Positions 52,646-61,837 of a DNA stretch of 64,000 bases are shown here, in pieces. The notes under the pieces were generated by a model that was not told where the DNA came from, searched no databases, and saw nothing but the letters and a program-made list of their open reading frames with translations. Made by a program: the position numbers and the translations under genes. Origin of the DNA: Flavobacterium sp. H122 (GTDB lineage: Bacteria > Bacteroidota > Bacteroidia > Flavobacteriales > Flavobacteriaceae); contig NZ_SJZD01000002.1 of the NCBI RefSeq assembly GCF_004959765.1, forward strand, positions 1-64,000, written 5' to 3'. Each line of letters begins with the position of its first letter. The stretch's first letter is position 1.

Positions 52646-54271
52646 ATGGAAACATACACCCCATCTACGAAAACGATTTCGCTAGAAAAATACGGAATCA
52701 CTGACGTTAAAGAAATTGTATATAATCCTTCATACGAATTATTATATCAGGAAGAATTGAACCCTTCTCTGGAAGGTTATGAAAGAGGACAGTTAACAGA
52801 ACTAGGTGCTGTTAATGTAATGACTGGTGAGTTTACAGGCCGTTCGCCTAAAGACAAGTATATTGTTAAAGATGCTGTGACAGAAAACACTATTTGGTGG
52901 ACTTCAGAAAAAGCAGTAAATGATAACAAACCTATTTCTACTGATACCTGGAATGCGTTAAAGAAAAATACAGTAGATCAGCTTTCAGGAAAAAGATTAT
53001 TTGTCGTTGATACTTTTTGTGGTGCCAATGAGAACACACGTTTAAAAGTACGTTTCATTGTTGAGGTGGCTTGGCAGGCACATTTTGTGAAAAATATGTT
53101 CATCCGCCCTACAGATGCTGAATTAGCAACTTACGGAGAACCGGATTTCGTGGTAATGAATGCTTCAAAAAGAGGTTTTGCTGATTATAAAGCACACAAC
53201 TTGAACTCTGATGTATATGTAGCTTTCAACTTAACTGAAAAAATCCAGTTAATTGGAGGTACTTGGTACGGTGGTGAAATGAAGAAAGGTTTATTCTCTA
53301 TGATGAACTACTACTTACCGCTTCAAGGAATGGCTTCTATGCACTGTTCTGCTAACAAAGGTAAAGACGGTGATGTTGCTGTATTCTTTGGTTTATCTGG
53401 AACAGGAAAAACAACTTTATCTACAGATCCTAAACGTGAATTAATTGGTGATGATGAGCACGGATGGGACAATGACGGTGTTTTCAACTTTGAAGGTGGA
53501 TGCTATGCAAAAACTATCGACTTAAGTAAAGAAAACGAACCTGATATCTTTGGTGCAATCAAAAAAGATGCATTATTAGAAAACGTAACGGTTGATGCTG
53601 ACGGAAAAATCGATTTCAAAGATGGTTCAGTTACACAAAATACACGTGTTTCTTACCCAATTTATCATATCAATAACATTGTAACTCCGGTTTCAAAAGC
53701 GGGACATGCAACTAAAGTTATTTTCTTAACAGCGGATGCTTTTGGAGTAATGCCTCCGGTTTCCAAACTGACTCCAGAGCAGACAAAATACTACTTCTTG
53801 TCAGGTTTCACAGCTAAATTAGCAGGAACTGAAAGAGGTGTTACACAACCGGAACCAACATTTTCAGCTTGTTTCGGGAAAGCATTTTTATCATTACACC
53901 CAACTAAATACGGTGAGGAGTTAGTGAAAAAAATGGAAGAGCACAATGCTAAAGCGTACATGGTAAATACAGGTTGGAACGGTACAGGAAAACGTATTTC
54001 TATTAAAGATACCCGTGCTATTATTGATGCTATCTTAGACGGTTCTATAGAAAATGCTGAAACTGCAGTAGTGCCTGTGTTCAATTTCAATGTGCCGACA
54101 GCATTGCCAAATGTAGATACCAACATCTTGGATCCAAGAAATACGTATGCTGATGCTTCTGAATGGAGTGCTAAAGCAGAAGATTTAGCCGGAAGATTTA
54201 TTAAGAACTTTGTTCAATATACAGATAACGAAGAAGGTCAGAGTCTTGTAAAAGCAGGCCCGCAATTATAA
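52646..54271 (+). CDS. pckA: Phosphoenolpyruvate carboxykinase (ATP)
   Basis: 541 residues. The P-loop is [13 protein letters not shown] near residue 250, followed by [20 protein letters not shown] with the metal-binding Asp residues. [10 protein letters not shown] and [19 protein letters not shown] are further ATP-PEPCK hallmarks. It turns oxaloacetate into PEP for gluconeogenesis. The codons are strongly biased to a few synonyms, as expected for a highly expressed gene. A clear terminator follows. Confidence 0.98.
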   Translation: METYTPSTKTISLEKYGITDVKEIVYNPSYELLYQEELNPSLEGYERGQLTELGAVNVMTGEFTGRSPKDKYIVKDAVTENTIWWTSEKAVNDNKPISTDTWNALKKNTVDQLSGKRLFVVDTFCGANENTRLKVRFIVEVAWQAHFVKNMFIRPTDAELATYGEPDFVVMNASKRGFADYKAHNLNSDVYVAFNLTEKIQLIGGTWYGGEMKKGLFSMMNYYLPLQGMASMHCSANKGKDGDVAVFFGLSGTGKTTLSTDPKRELIGDDEHGWDNDGVFNFEGGCYAKTIDLSKENEPDIFGAIKKDALLENVTVDADGKIDFKDGSVTQNTRVSYPIYHINNIVTPVSKAGHATKVIFLTADAFGVMPPVSKLTPEQTKYYFLSGFTAKLAGTERGVTQPEPTFSACFGKAFLSLHPTKYGEELVKKMEEHNAKAYMVNTGWNGTGKRISIKDTRAIIDAILDGSIENAETAVVPVFNFNVPTALPNVDTNILDPRNTYADASEWSAKAEDLAGRFIKNFVQYTDNEEGQSLVKAGPQL

Positions 54272-54297
54272 TACGGTTATTAATTCAATTGAATACG

Positions 54298-54335
54298 AAA
54301 AGAGTTGCTCATAAGGCAACTCTTTTTGTTTTTTA
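54298..54335. terminator. Bidirectional terminator between pckA and rnpA
   Basis: Perfect 11-bp stem aaaagagttgc (54298-54308) / gcaactctttt (54316-54326) with a 7-nt loop and a following T-run; the minus-strand side is A/T-rich too. Confidence 0.93.
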
Positions 54336-54346
54336 TACTTTAATTT

Positions 54347-54727
54347 TTATTTGTTATTGATTGTATTTTGGAATTTTTCAAACAGCTGAATGGTCTTTTC
54401 GCTTACTTCCTGATAGGTTAGCCGGTCTTTTGTTTGGTATAAAAGCATAAAAGCATAGTTTTTATCTTCAACAGCGTCTAATAAAATGCTTTTATTCAGC
54501 CGATACGCCTCACGTAAGACACGTTTGTAATAATTCCGATCAACAGCTTTCTTAAAGTGCTTTTTTGACACAGAAACGCCCAATTTAATGTTAGAATCAT
54601 CTAACTCGGAAACTTGGACATATACTAACCGCATCGGGTATTTTGAAACCGATTTTCCTTCAGAGAACAATTGGTTTATCAAAGTGCGACTTTTAAGCTT
54701 TTCGTGTTTTGGGTATGTGTTTTCCAT
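54347..54727 (-). CDS. rnpA: Ribonuclease P protein component
   Basis: 126 residues from the ATG at 54727 (MENTYPKHEKLKSRTLINQLF). The RNA-binding RNR-type motif is KKAVDRNYYKRVLREAYR, and KLGVSVSKKHFKKAV precedes it. It assists the catalytic RNA of RNase P in trimming tRNA 5' ends. The -7 promoter box ends only 5 nt before the ATG, so the transcript may be nearly leaderless. It is not next to rpmH here. Confidence 0.95.
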   Translation of the reverse strand: MENTYPKHEKLKSRTLINQLFSEGKSVSKYPMRLVYVQVSELDDSNIKLGVSVSKKHFKKAVDRNYYKRVLREAYRLNKSILLDAVEDKNYAFMLLYQTKDRLTYQEVSEKTIQLFEKFQNTINNK

Positions 54728-54732
54728 TGTGA

Positions 54733-54740
54733 CAAAGATA
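54733..54740 (-). promoter_or_regulatory. -7 promoter element TATCTTTG of rnpA
   Basis: Exact TAnnTTTG on the minus strand with a TTG about 22 nt upstream (54763-54765). It ends 5 nt before the ATG. Confidence 0.65.
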
Positions 54741-54802
54741 AATAATATTGTCATTTTATGATGACAAGGAATAATTTGTATACTTGCAAAAATTTTTAAA
54801 AA

Positions 54803-56197
54803 ATGAAAAAAATAATATTAGTTATTTTGTTGATTAGTACTTTAAATACTTTTTCAAGTGAATTATTTAAGTTCCAATTGGCTAAAGATGAAAAATTGGA
54901 AGGTACTTATTCGGCTGAATTTGGTTCAAATAAAACAATTCATGTCGCATTAATTAAAAACAGCGAAACTGGAAAATTTTTATTTTCACCATACTTAGTT
55001 GATGAGAACAATAAGGTTTCTAAATTAGAATCGTTTGTAATGTCTAAAAAGCTTCAAATTCTTTCTTATCACCTAAATGATGATGTTGCTACTTTTTCTA
55101 ATTATGATGAGGAAGAAAAGTTGTTGTATGTAATTGATTTCAATTTAACAACAGGTAAAAGTAAAAGCATTACAACCAAACTGAATCAAAAAGCAGATAA
55201 TATTTTTAGGTTTCAAGACAAAACAATATTTGTTTTCTTTGATAAAAAATTAGGTATTTCCTTTAAAACTATCAAGAATACTGTAACTAAATTTGAGTCT
55301 AGTATAAACGTAAGTTCAGAAAAACTAAAGGTTTTTAAATCTGCAGTAAACGCTTTACCTGAAGCTGTAAATCAAACAGAATATGTAGAAAATGGGTCGA
55401 TACAAAAGGCAAAGACTTATATTGTAGATAATAAGCTAATAATGACTTTTGAAACAGATAAACATGTAATTGAAATTTTTAAGTTTGATTTAAACGAAAG
55501 CCTGTTTAGTGCATCATCTATAAGTCCATATTCTTTAGATTCATTAAGAGACTTTAGTAATTATGTTTTTGATAATAAAATTGCAACTCTTGGTGTTAAC
55601 GCAAAAGATGCATCGCTTTCATTTTATGACGTTGGTAATTTGAATAAAATAGCCACTTTATCACTTGCCTCTATAGTTGATGAGCCAATTTTAAAAGATT
55701 TTATAAAAACTACCTCCAAATTCAGTTTCAGACCAACATTAACGATAAACAAGAACATCAATGGGAAATATATTTTACGAATCGATAATGTAGATGAAAA
55801 TACATATAGTTACAATTATAATTGGTGGTTTCATCAGTGGTTTTTTCAACAACAAATGTGGCATCAACAAATGATGATGAACCAAATGAGAATGAATCAG
55901 ATGAATTTTTCTCGTGGTGGTTTTGGACCCAATGTTAATTTTTTAGAAGATGATCGTTATTTCTTTAAAGATCAAAAAAAAGCCATTCAAATAGTTTTGG
56001 ATTTAGACTTAAATACTGTTTTGAATGATACTAAAGAAACACAAATGAAATATATAGATAGAGATGATTATGTAGATAAATATAAACAAAATGGCCGAAT
56101 CAAGGAGTTTTCATCTTCTTTTACAAAAGATGAATTTAGATATATTTATCAAGACAAAAAATCTAAAGTAATTACTATTTTTTCTGAAAAAATCTAA
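54803..56197 (+). CDS. Exported protein of unknown function with Trp/Met/Gln-rich patch
   Basis: 464 residues with a signal peptide (IILVILLISTLNTFSS). Most of it is beta-rich with short repeats like LSYHLNDDVATFSNYDEEEK, possibly propeller-like, but I see no regular repeat. Residues about 339-372 are striking: WWFHQWFF, then MWHQQMMMN and MRMNQMNF, a Trp/Met/Gln-rich tract that could bind metal, membrane or a partner. It shares a 75-nt divergent gap with rnpA (TATACTTG at 54779 is one mismatch from consensus). Not recognised. Confidence 0.75.
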   Translation: MKKIILVILLISTLNTFSSELFKFQLAKDEKLEGTYSAEFGSNKTIHVALIKNSETGKFLFSPYLVDENNKVSKLESFVMSKKLQILSYHLNDDVATFSNYDEEEKLLYVIDFNLTTGKSKSITTKLNQKADNIFRFQDKTIFVFFDKKLGISFKTIKNTVTKFESSINVSSEKLKVFKSAVNALPEAVNQTEYVENGSIQKAKTYIVDNKLIMTFETDKHVIEIFKFDLNESLFSASSISPYSLDSLRDFSNYVFDNKIATLGVNAKDASLSFYDVGNLNKIATLSLASIVDEPILKDFIKTTSKFSFRPTLTINKNINGKYILRIDNVDENTYSYNYNWWFHQWFFQQQMWHQQMMMNQMRMNQMNFSRGGFGPNVNFLEDDRYFFKDQKKAIQIVLDLDLNTVLNDTKETQMKYIDRDDYVDKYKQNGRIKEFSSSFTKDEFRYIYQDKKSKVITIFSEKI

Positions 56198-56198
56198 T

Positions 56199-56229
56199 AA
56201 AAATGGCGAACTCTCAGTTCGCCATTTTT
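56199..56229. terminator. Bidirectional terminator
   Basis: Perfect 14-bp stem aaaaatggcgaact (56199-56212) / agttcgccattttt (56216-56229) with a 3-nt loop, between two converging genes. Confidence 0.95.
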
Positions 56230-56241
56230 AATTTTCAAGAT

Positions 56242-58110
56242 TTACTTTTTAAAGTAAGTATTGTTTTCTCTGTTCACATCGGCCATTAAACCACTATTAT
56301 CAATTACAATAGATTTAATGTTTGATTTTGTTTTATTGATTGTGAAATCAAAAGTCGGATAAGCCCAGTCCCAGCCTTCCAAATCGGTTCTTTTTAAAGA
56401 GGTTTCATTGGGTTTTGACCAGCGCATTAAAACCTGCGGGATGTAAAACAATTCCTGACTTCCATCTTCATAAGTTACCGTAATGTCCAGAGGCATTGGC
56501 ATACGGCCAATTCTTTCCAAAGTAATTTTAGTAGAATTTCCGTTTTCGGTTACTTGTTTTACCCCATAATCGATAGTGTTTGTCGTTTGCGTCCAATCGA
56601 CTAAATACCAGTCAAGGTTTGCTCCCGAAACTTTTTCGGCAGTGTGTTTGATATCGTTAGGAGTAGGATGCGTCATTTTATAATCGGCATAATAACGCTT
56701 TATGGTTTTATGCAGGTTTTCTTTACCGATGATATATTCCAGCTGTGACAGGAAAAGATTTCCTTTGCTGTAGGCCTGAATGCTGTACGGACGGTTTTCG
56801 TCGTATCTGTCAGCATGTGTTCCCTGAGGCTGTTCTTTTCCGGATTTTACCAATGAAGCATATCCTCTGTAGGAGTCTTCATGAGGATTGATTAATTTCT
56901 TTTCCGCAATTTCGTTCATTCCGTAGTTTTCCAGCCAGGTTGTAAACCCTTCATCCATCCAGCTGTGTTTTGCTTCGTTGGTAGCCAAAACGTGCTGGAA
57001 CCAAGAATGCGCCATTTCGTGAGCCGTTACGCCAACTAATCCTTCGAATGTGCCTTCACCCAGAATTAAGGTACACATGGCATATTCCATACCGCCGTCA
57101 CCACCTTGGATTACTGAGTATTGTTTGTACGGATACTGACCTACAGTTTTGTTGTAAATGTCCATTAACTGTGAAGTCTTTGGCTGCAGATTTTTCCAGT
57201 TTTGAATAAATTCAGTTTTGTTTTGGTACAAGAAATGCAGTGTCACACCATCAGGGCGAACTAATTTATCGTGAAGATAATCTTTGTCTGCTGCCCATGT
57301 AAAATCATGTACATCAGGAGCGTTGAAATGCCATGTTAAGGTTTTTGCTTTTTTAGGATAGACTACTTTTACGCCTGTATCTTCATAACCTTTTCCGATT
57401 TCGTTTGCGTTTTGCAGGTAACCGCTTCCGCCCAAGACATAATTCTTGTCGATTGTAATTTTCACATCGAAATTGCCCCAAACACCGTGGAATTCACGTG
57501 CGATGTATGGATCGGCCTGCCATCCGTCCATATCATATTCCGCCAGTTTAGGATACCATTGCGCCATGGAAAGCTCAATACCTTCTTTACTGTTTCTTCC
57601 ACTACGGCGGATTTGAACAGGAACCTGTCCGTCAAAATCCAAAGTGAATGTTGTAGAAGTTTTAGGTAACAATGGTTTTGCCAGATCAACTTCTAAAACT
57701 GTACTTACACGTTTGTTGTTAACAGCAGCACCATCCTGTTTTAAGTTGTTAACGTATAAATAGCCTATTTCGTTAGGTTTTAAAACGGAAATACGGCTTT
57801 CTTTTACTTCTTTGTCACCAACTTTTGTTTTAGTAACCATTCGGCCGTCAGGATCTTTAATCGATTTTAAACGGGCGTCCATTGGGCTGTTAGGCTGAAA
57901 AGCATTGTTAAACAAATGGAAATACACTTTTTTTAAGGTATCCGGTGAGTTGTTTGTATACACTAAAGTCTGTTTCCCTTTGTATTGATACGTTTTTACA
58001 TCCATATTGACTTCCATTTTGTAGTCAGCATGTTGCTGCCAGTAACCTGGGTTTGGGTTGTTTTGGCCAAAAAAACTAAAGGGTACTAATAATAGGAGAT
58101 ATTTTTTCAT
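56242..58110 (-). CDS. M1 family metallopeptidase (aminopeptidase-like)
   Basis: 622 residues with a signal peptide (YLLLLVPFSFFGQ). The zinc motif HEMAHSWFQH is followed 18 residues later by the third ligand in WMDEGFTTWLE (HExxHx18E). The usual GxMEN exopeptidase motif appears as GGMEYAM, with Asn replaced, so N-terminal amine recognition may differ. No T9SS C-terminal domain. It is probably a periplasmic or outer-membrane peptidase. It follows the S8 protease gene, separated by a hairpin and its own promoter box. Confidence 0.93.
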   Translation of the reverse strand: MKKYLLLLVPFSFFGQNNPNPGYWQQHADYKMEVNMDVKTYQYKGKQTLVYTNNSPDTLKKVYFHLFNNAFQPNSPMDARLKSIKDPDGRMVTKTKVGDKEVKESRISVLKPNEIGYLYVNNLKQDGAAVNNKRVSTVLEVDLAKPLLPKTSTTFTLDFDGQVPVQIRRSGRNSKEGIELSMAQWYPKLAEYDMDGWQADPYIAREFHGVWGNFDVKITIDKNYVLGGSGYLQNANEIGKGYEDTGVKVVYPKKAKTLTWHFNAPDVHDFTWAADKDYLHDKLVRPDGVTLHFLYQNKTEFIQNWKNLQPKTSQLMDIYNKTVGQYPYKQYSVIQGGDGGMEYAMCTLILGEGTFEGLVGVTAHEMAHSWFQHVLATNEAKHSWMDEGFTTWLENYGMNEIAEKKLINPHEDSYRGYASLVKSGKEQPQGTHADRYDENRPYSIQAYSKGNLFLSQLEYIIGKENLHKTIKRYYADYKMTHPTPNDIKHTAEKVSGANLDWYLVDWTQTTNTIDYGVKQVTENGNSTKITLERIGRMPMPLDITVTYEDGSQELFYIPQVLMRWSKPNETSLKRTDLEGWDWAYPTFDFTINKTKSNIKSIVIDNSGLMADVNRENNTYFKK

Positions 58111-58119
58111 GGGTAACTA

Positions 58120-58147
58120 AATAAAAAGAAGGGAGAAAACTCCCTTC
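58120..58147 (-). terminator. Terminator of the S8 peptidase gene
   Basis: Stem gaagggag (58128-58135) / ctcccttc (58140-58147), four-base loop, followed on the minus strand by ttttta. It lies directly downstream of a promoter box for the M1 gene. Confidence 0.85.
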
Positions 58148-58155
58148 CAAATATA
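58148..58155 (-). promoter_or_regulatory. -7 promoter element TATATTTG for the M1 peptidase gene
   Basis: Exact TAnnTTTG on the minus strand, abutting the terminator hairpin. A start point about 6 nt downstream would fall inside the hairpin's first arm, so the M1 transcript could not fold the terminator. Confidence 0.55.
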
Positions 58156-58172
58156 CTAATTTTAGGAATAAG

Positions 58173-59783
58173 TTAATTTTTCGATAATTTTTCTGCTAAA
58201 ATCAAGGCATTATACGCATTGACAATTTTTCCTGTTTTCGAAATTTTATCTAAAGTGGTCGCATCGCCGCTGTCACCTGAGATAGTAAAAGTGTTTGTTA
58301 ATGGAGTTCCTGAATCCATTATAATGTGTTTTACCTGAGACGCAGTTAAGGTAGGGTAGAATGCTCTGATTAAAGAAGCTACGCCGGCAACATTTGGAGA
58401 TGCCATAGAAGTTCCCTGTAAATAATCATACTTGTTGTTAGGTACTGTGGCATATATTTTTACACCTGGAGCGAAAACATCCACACTTTCCTTTCCGTAG
58501 TTTGAAAAATCCGCCATTACTTTGGAACCATATTCATAGTTTAAAGCGCCTACTGTTAAAACGTTATCAGCAAATTCCGGACTTTTTCCATCAGCGTCAT
58601 TTGGATAATTAGGTTTTACATCAATATTTTCGGCATCATTTCCTGCTGCGTGAACAAATAAAACATCTTTGGATTCGGCATATTTGATTGCATCGTAAAC
58701 CCATTGTTTGTTAGGAGAGAATGCTTTACCGAAGCTTCCGTTGATTACTTTTGCACCGTTATCAGCCGCATAACGGATAGCCAAAGCGATATCTTTGTCA
58801 TACTCATCCCCATTAGGTACCGCACGGCATGCCATGATTTGCACAAAATTTGTCGCTACACCGTCACCGCCTTTACTGTTATTGCGGACCTGAGCGATGA
58901 TACCGGCTACGTGAGTACCGTGTTTTCCGCTTTCTTTTGTAGGTCCAATTACGTTGTTGTTGCCGTATTTCGTTTGAGTAATGTCATAAGGGTTGTCACC
59001 TACAACTTTACGTCCGTCAAATTCAGTATTCAAATTGTAATTGAACTGGTCGTAAACATATTCTTTATAGTCGTTTATTTCGGCGTCAAATTTTGATTTA
59101 TCACCGCCAATGTTTGTCATTACCTGCGTAATGATGTTTTGCGACTGCAGCAGACTTTGATCGGTGGTCTTTATAGCTTTAACTTCAGCAAGTGTATAAT
59201 TGGTTTTTTTAAGATATGCTGCCACGGCTTTATCAGCATTTAAAATCATATCCAGCTGCTGTTTTTGTGGTTCTAACTCGGCTTTCTTTTGCGTAAGCTG
59301 GGCTAAAGCATTCTCATACTGTATCGATCCGTCATTGCCTTTTTTTACAATACGGGTCAGTTCCAGCTGTTCATTGTCAGAATCGCCTAAAAAATTCCAG
59401 CCATGCATGTCGTCTACGTATCCATTATTGTCGTCATCTTTTTTGTTTCCGGCAATTTCTTTGGGGTTTGTCCAAACAGATGATTTTAAATCTTCGTGTT
59501 CGATATCGATACCTGAGTCCACAACGGCCACTATAATTTTATTTGCTTTTTTTCCTTTCAATAATTCAGCATAAGCTTTATCAACACTCATACCCGGAAC
59601 AGTGTCTTTTACTAAATCCAAGTGGCTCCAGCGCTGTAAGTCTTTTTCAGCAAGAGGCGTTGTTTTCAGAGGCATTTGATCAATTTTTGCAGGATCAATG
59701 CTGACAATTCCTTTAGGTGCGCTGCAGCTGGCAATCATCAATCCTATGGCACCTGTAAAAGTTATAGTTCTTAAAATTCTCAT
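58173..59783 (-). CDS. S8 family serine peptidase (subtilase lipoprotein)
   Basis: 536 residues. Lipobox LMIASC puts a lipidated Cys at residue 20. The catalytic triad is Asp89 (VAVVDSGID), His288 (GKHGTHVAGI) and Ser459 (LQGTSMASPNVAG), with oxyanion Asn in HAAGND. The Asp-His distance is 199 residues against about 35 in subtilisin: an insertion of about 150 residues, largely helical (LTQKKAELEPQKQQLDMIL), sits between them. No T9SS domain is present. It would sit on a membrane surface. A terminator separates it from the M1 gene. Confidence 0.93.
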   Translation of the reverse strand: MRILRTITFTGAIGLMIASCSAPKGIVSIDPAKIDQMPLKTTPLAEKDLQRWSHLDLVKDTVPGMSVDKAYAELLKGKKANKIIVAVVDSGIDIEHEDLKSSVWTNPKEIAGNKKDDDNNGYVDDMHGWNFLGDSDNEQLELTRIVKKGNDGSIQYENALAQLTQKKAELEPQKQQLDMILNADKAVAAYLKKTNYTLAEVKAIKTTDQSLLQSQNIITQVMTNIGGDKSKFDAEINDYKEYVYDQFNYNLNTEFDGRKVVGDNPYDITQTKYGNNNVIGPTKESGKHGTHVAGIIAQVRNNSKGGDGVATNFVQIMACRAVPNGDEYDKDIALAIRYAADNGAKVINGSFGKAFSPNKQWVYDAIKYAESKDVLFVHAAGNDAENIDVKPNYPNDADGKSPEFADNVLTVGALNYEYGSKVMADFSNYGKESVDVFAPGVKIYATVPNNKYDYLQGTSMASPNVAGVASLIRAFYPTLTASQVKHIIMDSGTPLTNTFTISGDSGDATTLDKISKTGKIVNAYNALILAEKLSKN

Positions 59784-59843
59784 ACGTATAAATTTATGAA
59801 TGTAAATATCTGATTTATCTAAATAAATTAAAGGTTTTTAACA

Positions 59844-60704
59844 TTAGATTAATATATCCTCACAGCGGAAAACGTCTTTTAAACGCACCCCTTTTTCAGT
59901 TTGTTCTACGGTAATAATTTGATTGTGGGCGTCGTGCTCTAACCATAAATAATAATTGTTTTCTGCCGCATTATTAAGAAACTTCGTTTTTTCAGGTAAA
60001 GTCAGCAGCGGGCGGGTATCGTATCCCATAACATAAGGAATAGGGATGTGACCTGCAGTTGCCAGTAAATCGGCACAAAAGACAATGGTTTTTCCATTAT
60101 AGTTGATGTGCGGAATCATTTGTTTTTCGGTATGGCCGTCAGCGTAAAAAATTCCAAATCCCAATTCATCGGAAATTCCAAAATCTGATTCAGGACGGTT
60201 GATGTATTTTAACTGGCCGCTTTCCTGCATTGGTAAAATGTTTTCTGCCAAAAAAGAGGCTTTCTCACGGGCATTAGGTTTAGTAGCCCATTCCCAGTGG
60301 TTTTCATTGCTCCAAAATACAGCATTTTTGAAAGCAACTTCGTAACCTGTGCGGTCTTTGTTCCATATTACACTTCCGCCGCAATGGTCAAAATGCAAAT
60401 GTGTCATAAAGACATCGGTCACATCATCACGGTGAAAACCATATTTTGCCAAAGATTTATCCAGAGAAAAATCGCCCCAAAGTGAATAGTAACCAAAGAA
60501 TTTATCGGACTGTTTGTTACCCATTCCGGTGTCGATTAAGATTAACCGATTGCCGTCTTCAATCAGCATGCAGCGTGCGGCAATGTCAATTAAATTGTTT
60601 TCATCGGCCGGGTTGGTTTTGCTCCAGATAGTTTTTGGAACCACGCCAAACATGGCGCCGCCATCAAGTTTGAAATTACCGGTTTCTATTGGGTATATTT
60701 TCAT
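59844..60704 (-). CDS. MBL fold metallo-hydrolase
   Basis: 286 residues. The metal-binding motif is THLHFDHCGG (HxHxDH), with further ligands in YADGHTEKQMIPH and LLATAGH and a closing EHDAHNQII. No signal peptide, so cytoplasmic. The arrangement MCLIEDG-like N-terminus (CMLIEDGNRLILIDTGMG) matches quorum-quenching-lactonase-like and unassigned hydrolases alike; the substrate cannot be told. It stands between the M48 terminator and the S8 gene. Confidence 0.9.
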   Translation of the reverse strand: MKIYPIETGNFKLDGGAMFGVVPKTIWSKTNPADENNLIDIAARCMLIEDGNRLILIDTGMGNKQSDKFFGYYSLWGDFSLDKSLAKYGFHRDDVTDVFMTHLHFDHCGGSVIWNKDRTGYEVAFKNAVFWSNENHWEWATKPNAREKASFLAENILPMQESGQLKYINRPESDFGISDELGFGIFYADGHTEKQMIPHINYNGKTIVFCADLLATAGHIPIPYVMGYDTRPLLTLPEKTKFLNNAAENNYYLWLEHDAHNQIITVEQTEKGVRLKDVFRCEDILI

Positions 60705-60730
60705 GTTTAAGATGTTTCAATAGTTAAAAA

Positions 60731-60755
60731 TAAAAAACCACTCTAAAAGAGTGGT
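60731..60755 (-). terminator. Terminator of the YjgN-M48 operon
   Basis: Stem accactct (60737-60744) / agagtggt (60748-60755), three-base loop; on the minus strand a T-run follows. It begins just 4 nt beyond the M48 stop. Confidence 0.9.
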
Positions 60756-60759
60756 AAAT

Positions 60760-61833
60760 TTAGTTCTTAAGTTTTTCAAAAAGAAGTTTAAGCTCCGGTT
60801 TTTCTTTGAAAGTATATTTTGATTTTTTAATTCTGTCTTTAATATGTTTGATTCTGTCTATTGTAACAGGATGTGAACTTAAAAATTCAGGGACAGAAAT
60901 TCCGGTTTCCTTTTCTTCTGTCTGCAGTCTTGAAAACAAATCAATCATTCCGTTTGGATTGATCTGATTTTGAAACATCATTTTAAGCCCTTCCTCATCC
61001 GATTGTTTTTCAAAACCTCTTGAAAACGACAATGATTGTAAATTATTGGCATGTTCCCCTAAAATAGCCATAACTCCATTGACATCCCCTAAAACGGCCG
61101 ATATAAAAAAGTATCCTGATAAATCCCTGCACAGTGATTTCATGGAATGCCTGTGGTTCACATGCGCCGCTTCATGTCCTAAAAGTGCTGCCAGTTCTTC
61201 ATAATTTTTCATTTTATCCAGTATCCCGGTGTAAACAACAATGTTCCCGTCCGGTAATGCAAAGGCATTTACTGTTTCTGATTTTACTACTGTAAATTGT
61301 AGCTTCTTAGAGTTGTTAAGCTGCAGTTTTTTTGCAAATTCATTTAAAATCTTTGATTTCTCCAATTCTTTTTCTTCAGTGACCATGGTCTGTTCATAAA
61401 CCATATTGCCTAATTCTATATCGTAGCTTTCAGGAATGATTGCCACCGTTTTTTCACCCAACCAGGGGATGAAGTAAAAGTAAGACAGTATTATTGCCGT
61501 CAATATTCCAAAAGCAATTAATGTATGGGCCTTTAGTCCTAATTCCAATAAAGTATCATACCAATTTTGATGTCCGTGGCTTTTTAAAAGCGGATAGGCT
61601 TTTTTTATAAAATCCGGATCAGAAATAAAAATCTGCTGTACAGGGTCGTCACCATACAGGCAGATCAAATTATTGTTGTTTTTAGAAAATTTAGTTTCTG
61701 TGTTTTTCCAGGTGATTTTTTTTAAACCGATTTCAAAACTCAGCTTTCCCTGTTTGAAGTCAAAAAAGACCTCAATGTTTTGAGGCAATGAGGTCTTTCC
61801 GTCGTAAAATCTTCCTTTTGTGTTAAATAGCAT
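60760..61833 (-). CDS. M48 family membrane metallopeptidase (second copy)
   Basis: 357 residues. Same plan as the protein at 26457-27578: beta-rich N-terminal domain (1-95), one helix at 104-124 (LIAFGILTAIILSYFYFIPW), then M48 with HEAAH at 220-224 (LLGHEAAHVNHRHS) and SRGFEKQSDEEGLKMMF. VNAFALPDGNIVVYTGIL matches NAFALPGGKVIIQTGLI in the other. Four nt separate it from the YjgN-type gene upstream, so they are one operon; this M48-YjgN pairing is widespread in bacteria. Confidence 0.93.
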   Translation of the reverse strand: MLFNTKGRFYDGKTSLPQNIEVFFDFKQGKLSFEIGLKKITWKNTETKFSKNNNNLICLYGDDPVQQIFISDPDFIKKAYPLLKSHGHQNWYDTLLELGLKAHTLIAFGILTAIILSYFYFIPWLGEKTVAIIPESYDIELGNMVYEQTMVTEEKELEKSKILNEFAKKLQLNNSKKLQFTVVKSETVNAFALPDGNIVVYTGILDKMKNYEELAALLGHEAAHVNHRHSMKSLCRDLSGYFFISAVLGDVNGVMAILGEHANNLQSLSFSRGFEKQSDEEGLKMMFQNQINPNGMIDLFSRLQTEEKETGISVPEFLSSHPVTIDRIKHIKDRIKKSKYTFKEKPELKLLFEKLKN

Positions 61834-61837
61834 ACAG

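Noticed and set aside
58704..59096. 130-codon plus-strand open frame in the S8 peptidase gene
   Set aside because: Antisense shadow of catalytic-domain coding sequence.
56242..59783. T9SS sorting domain on the M1 or S8 peptidase
   Set aside because: Neither C-terminus shows type-A or type-B CTD motifs; in this window only the SprB-like protein does.
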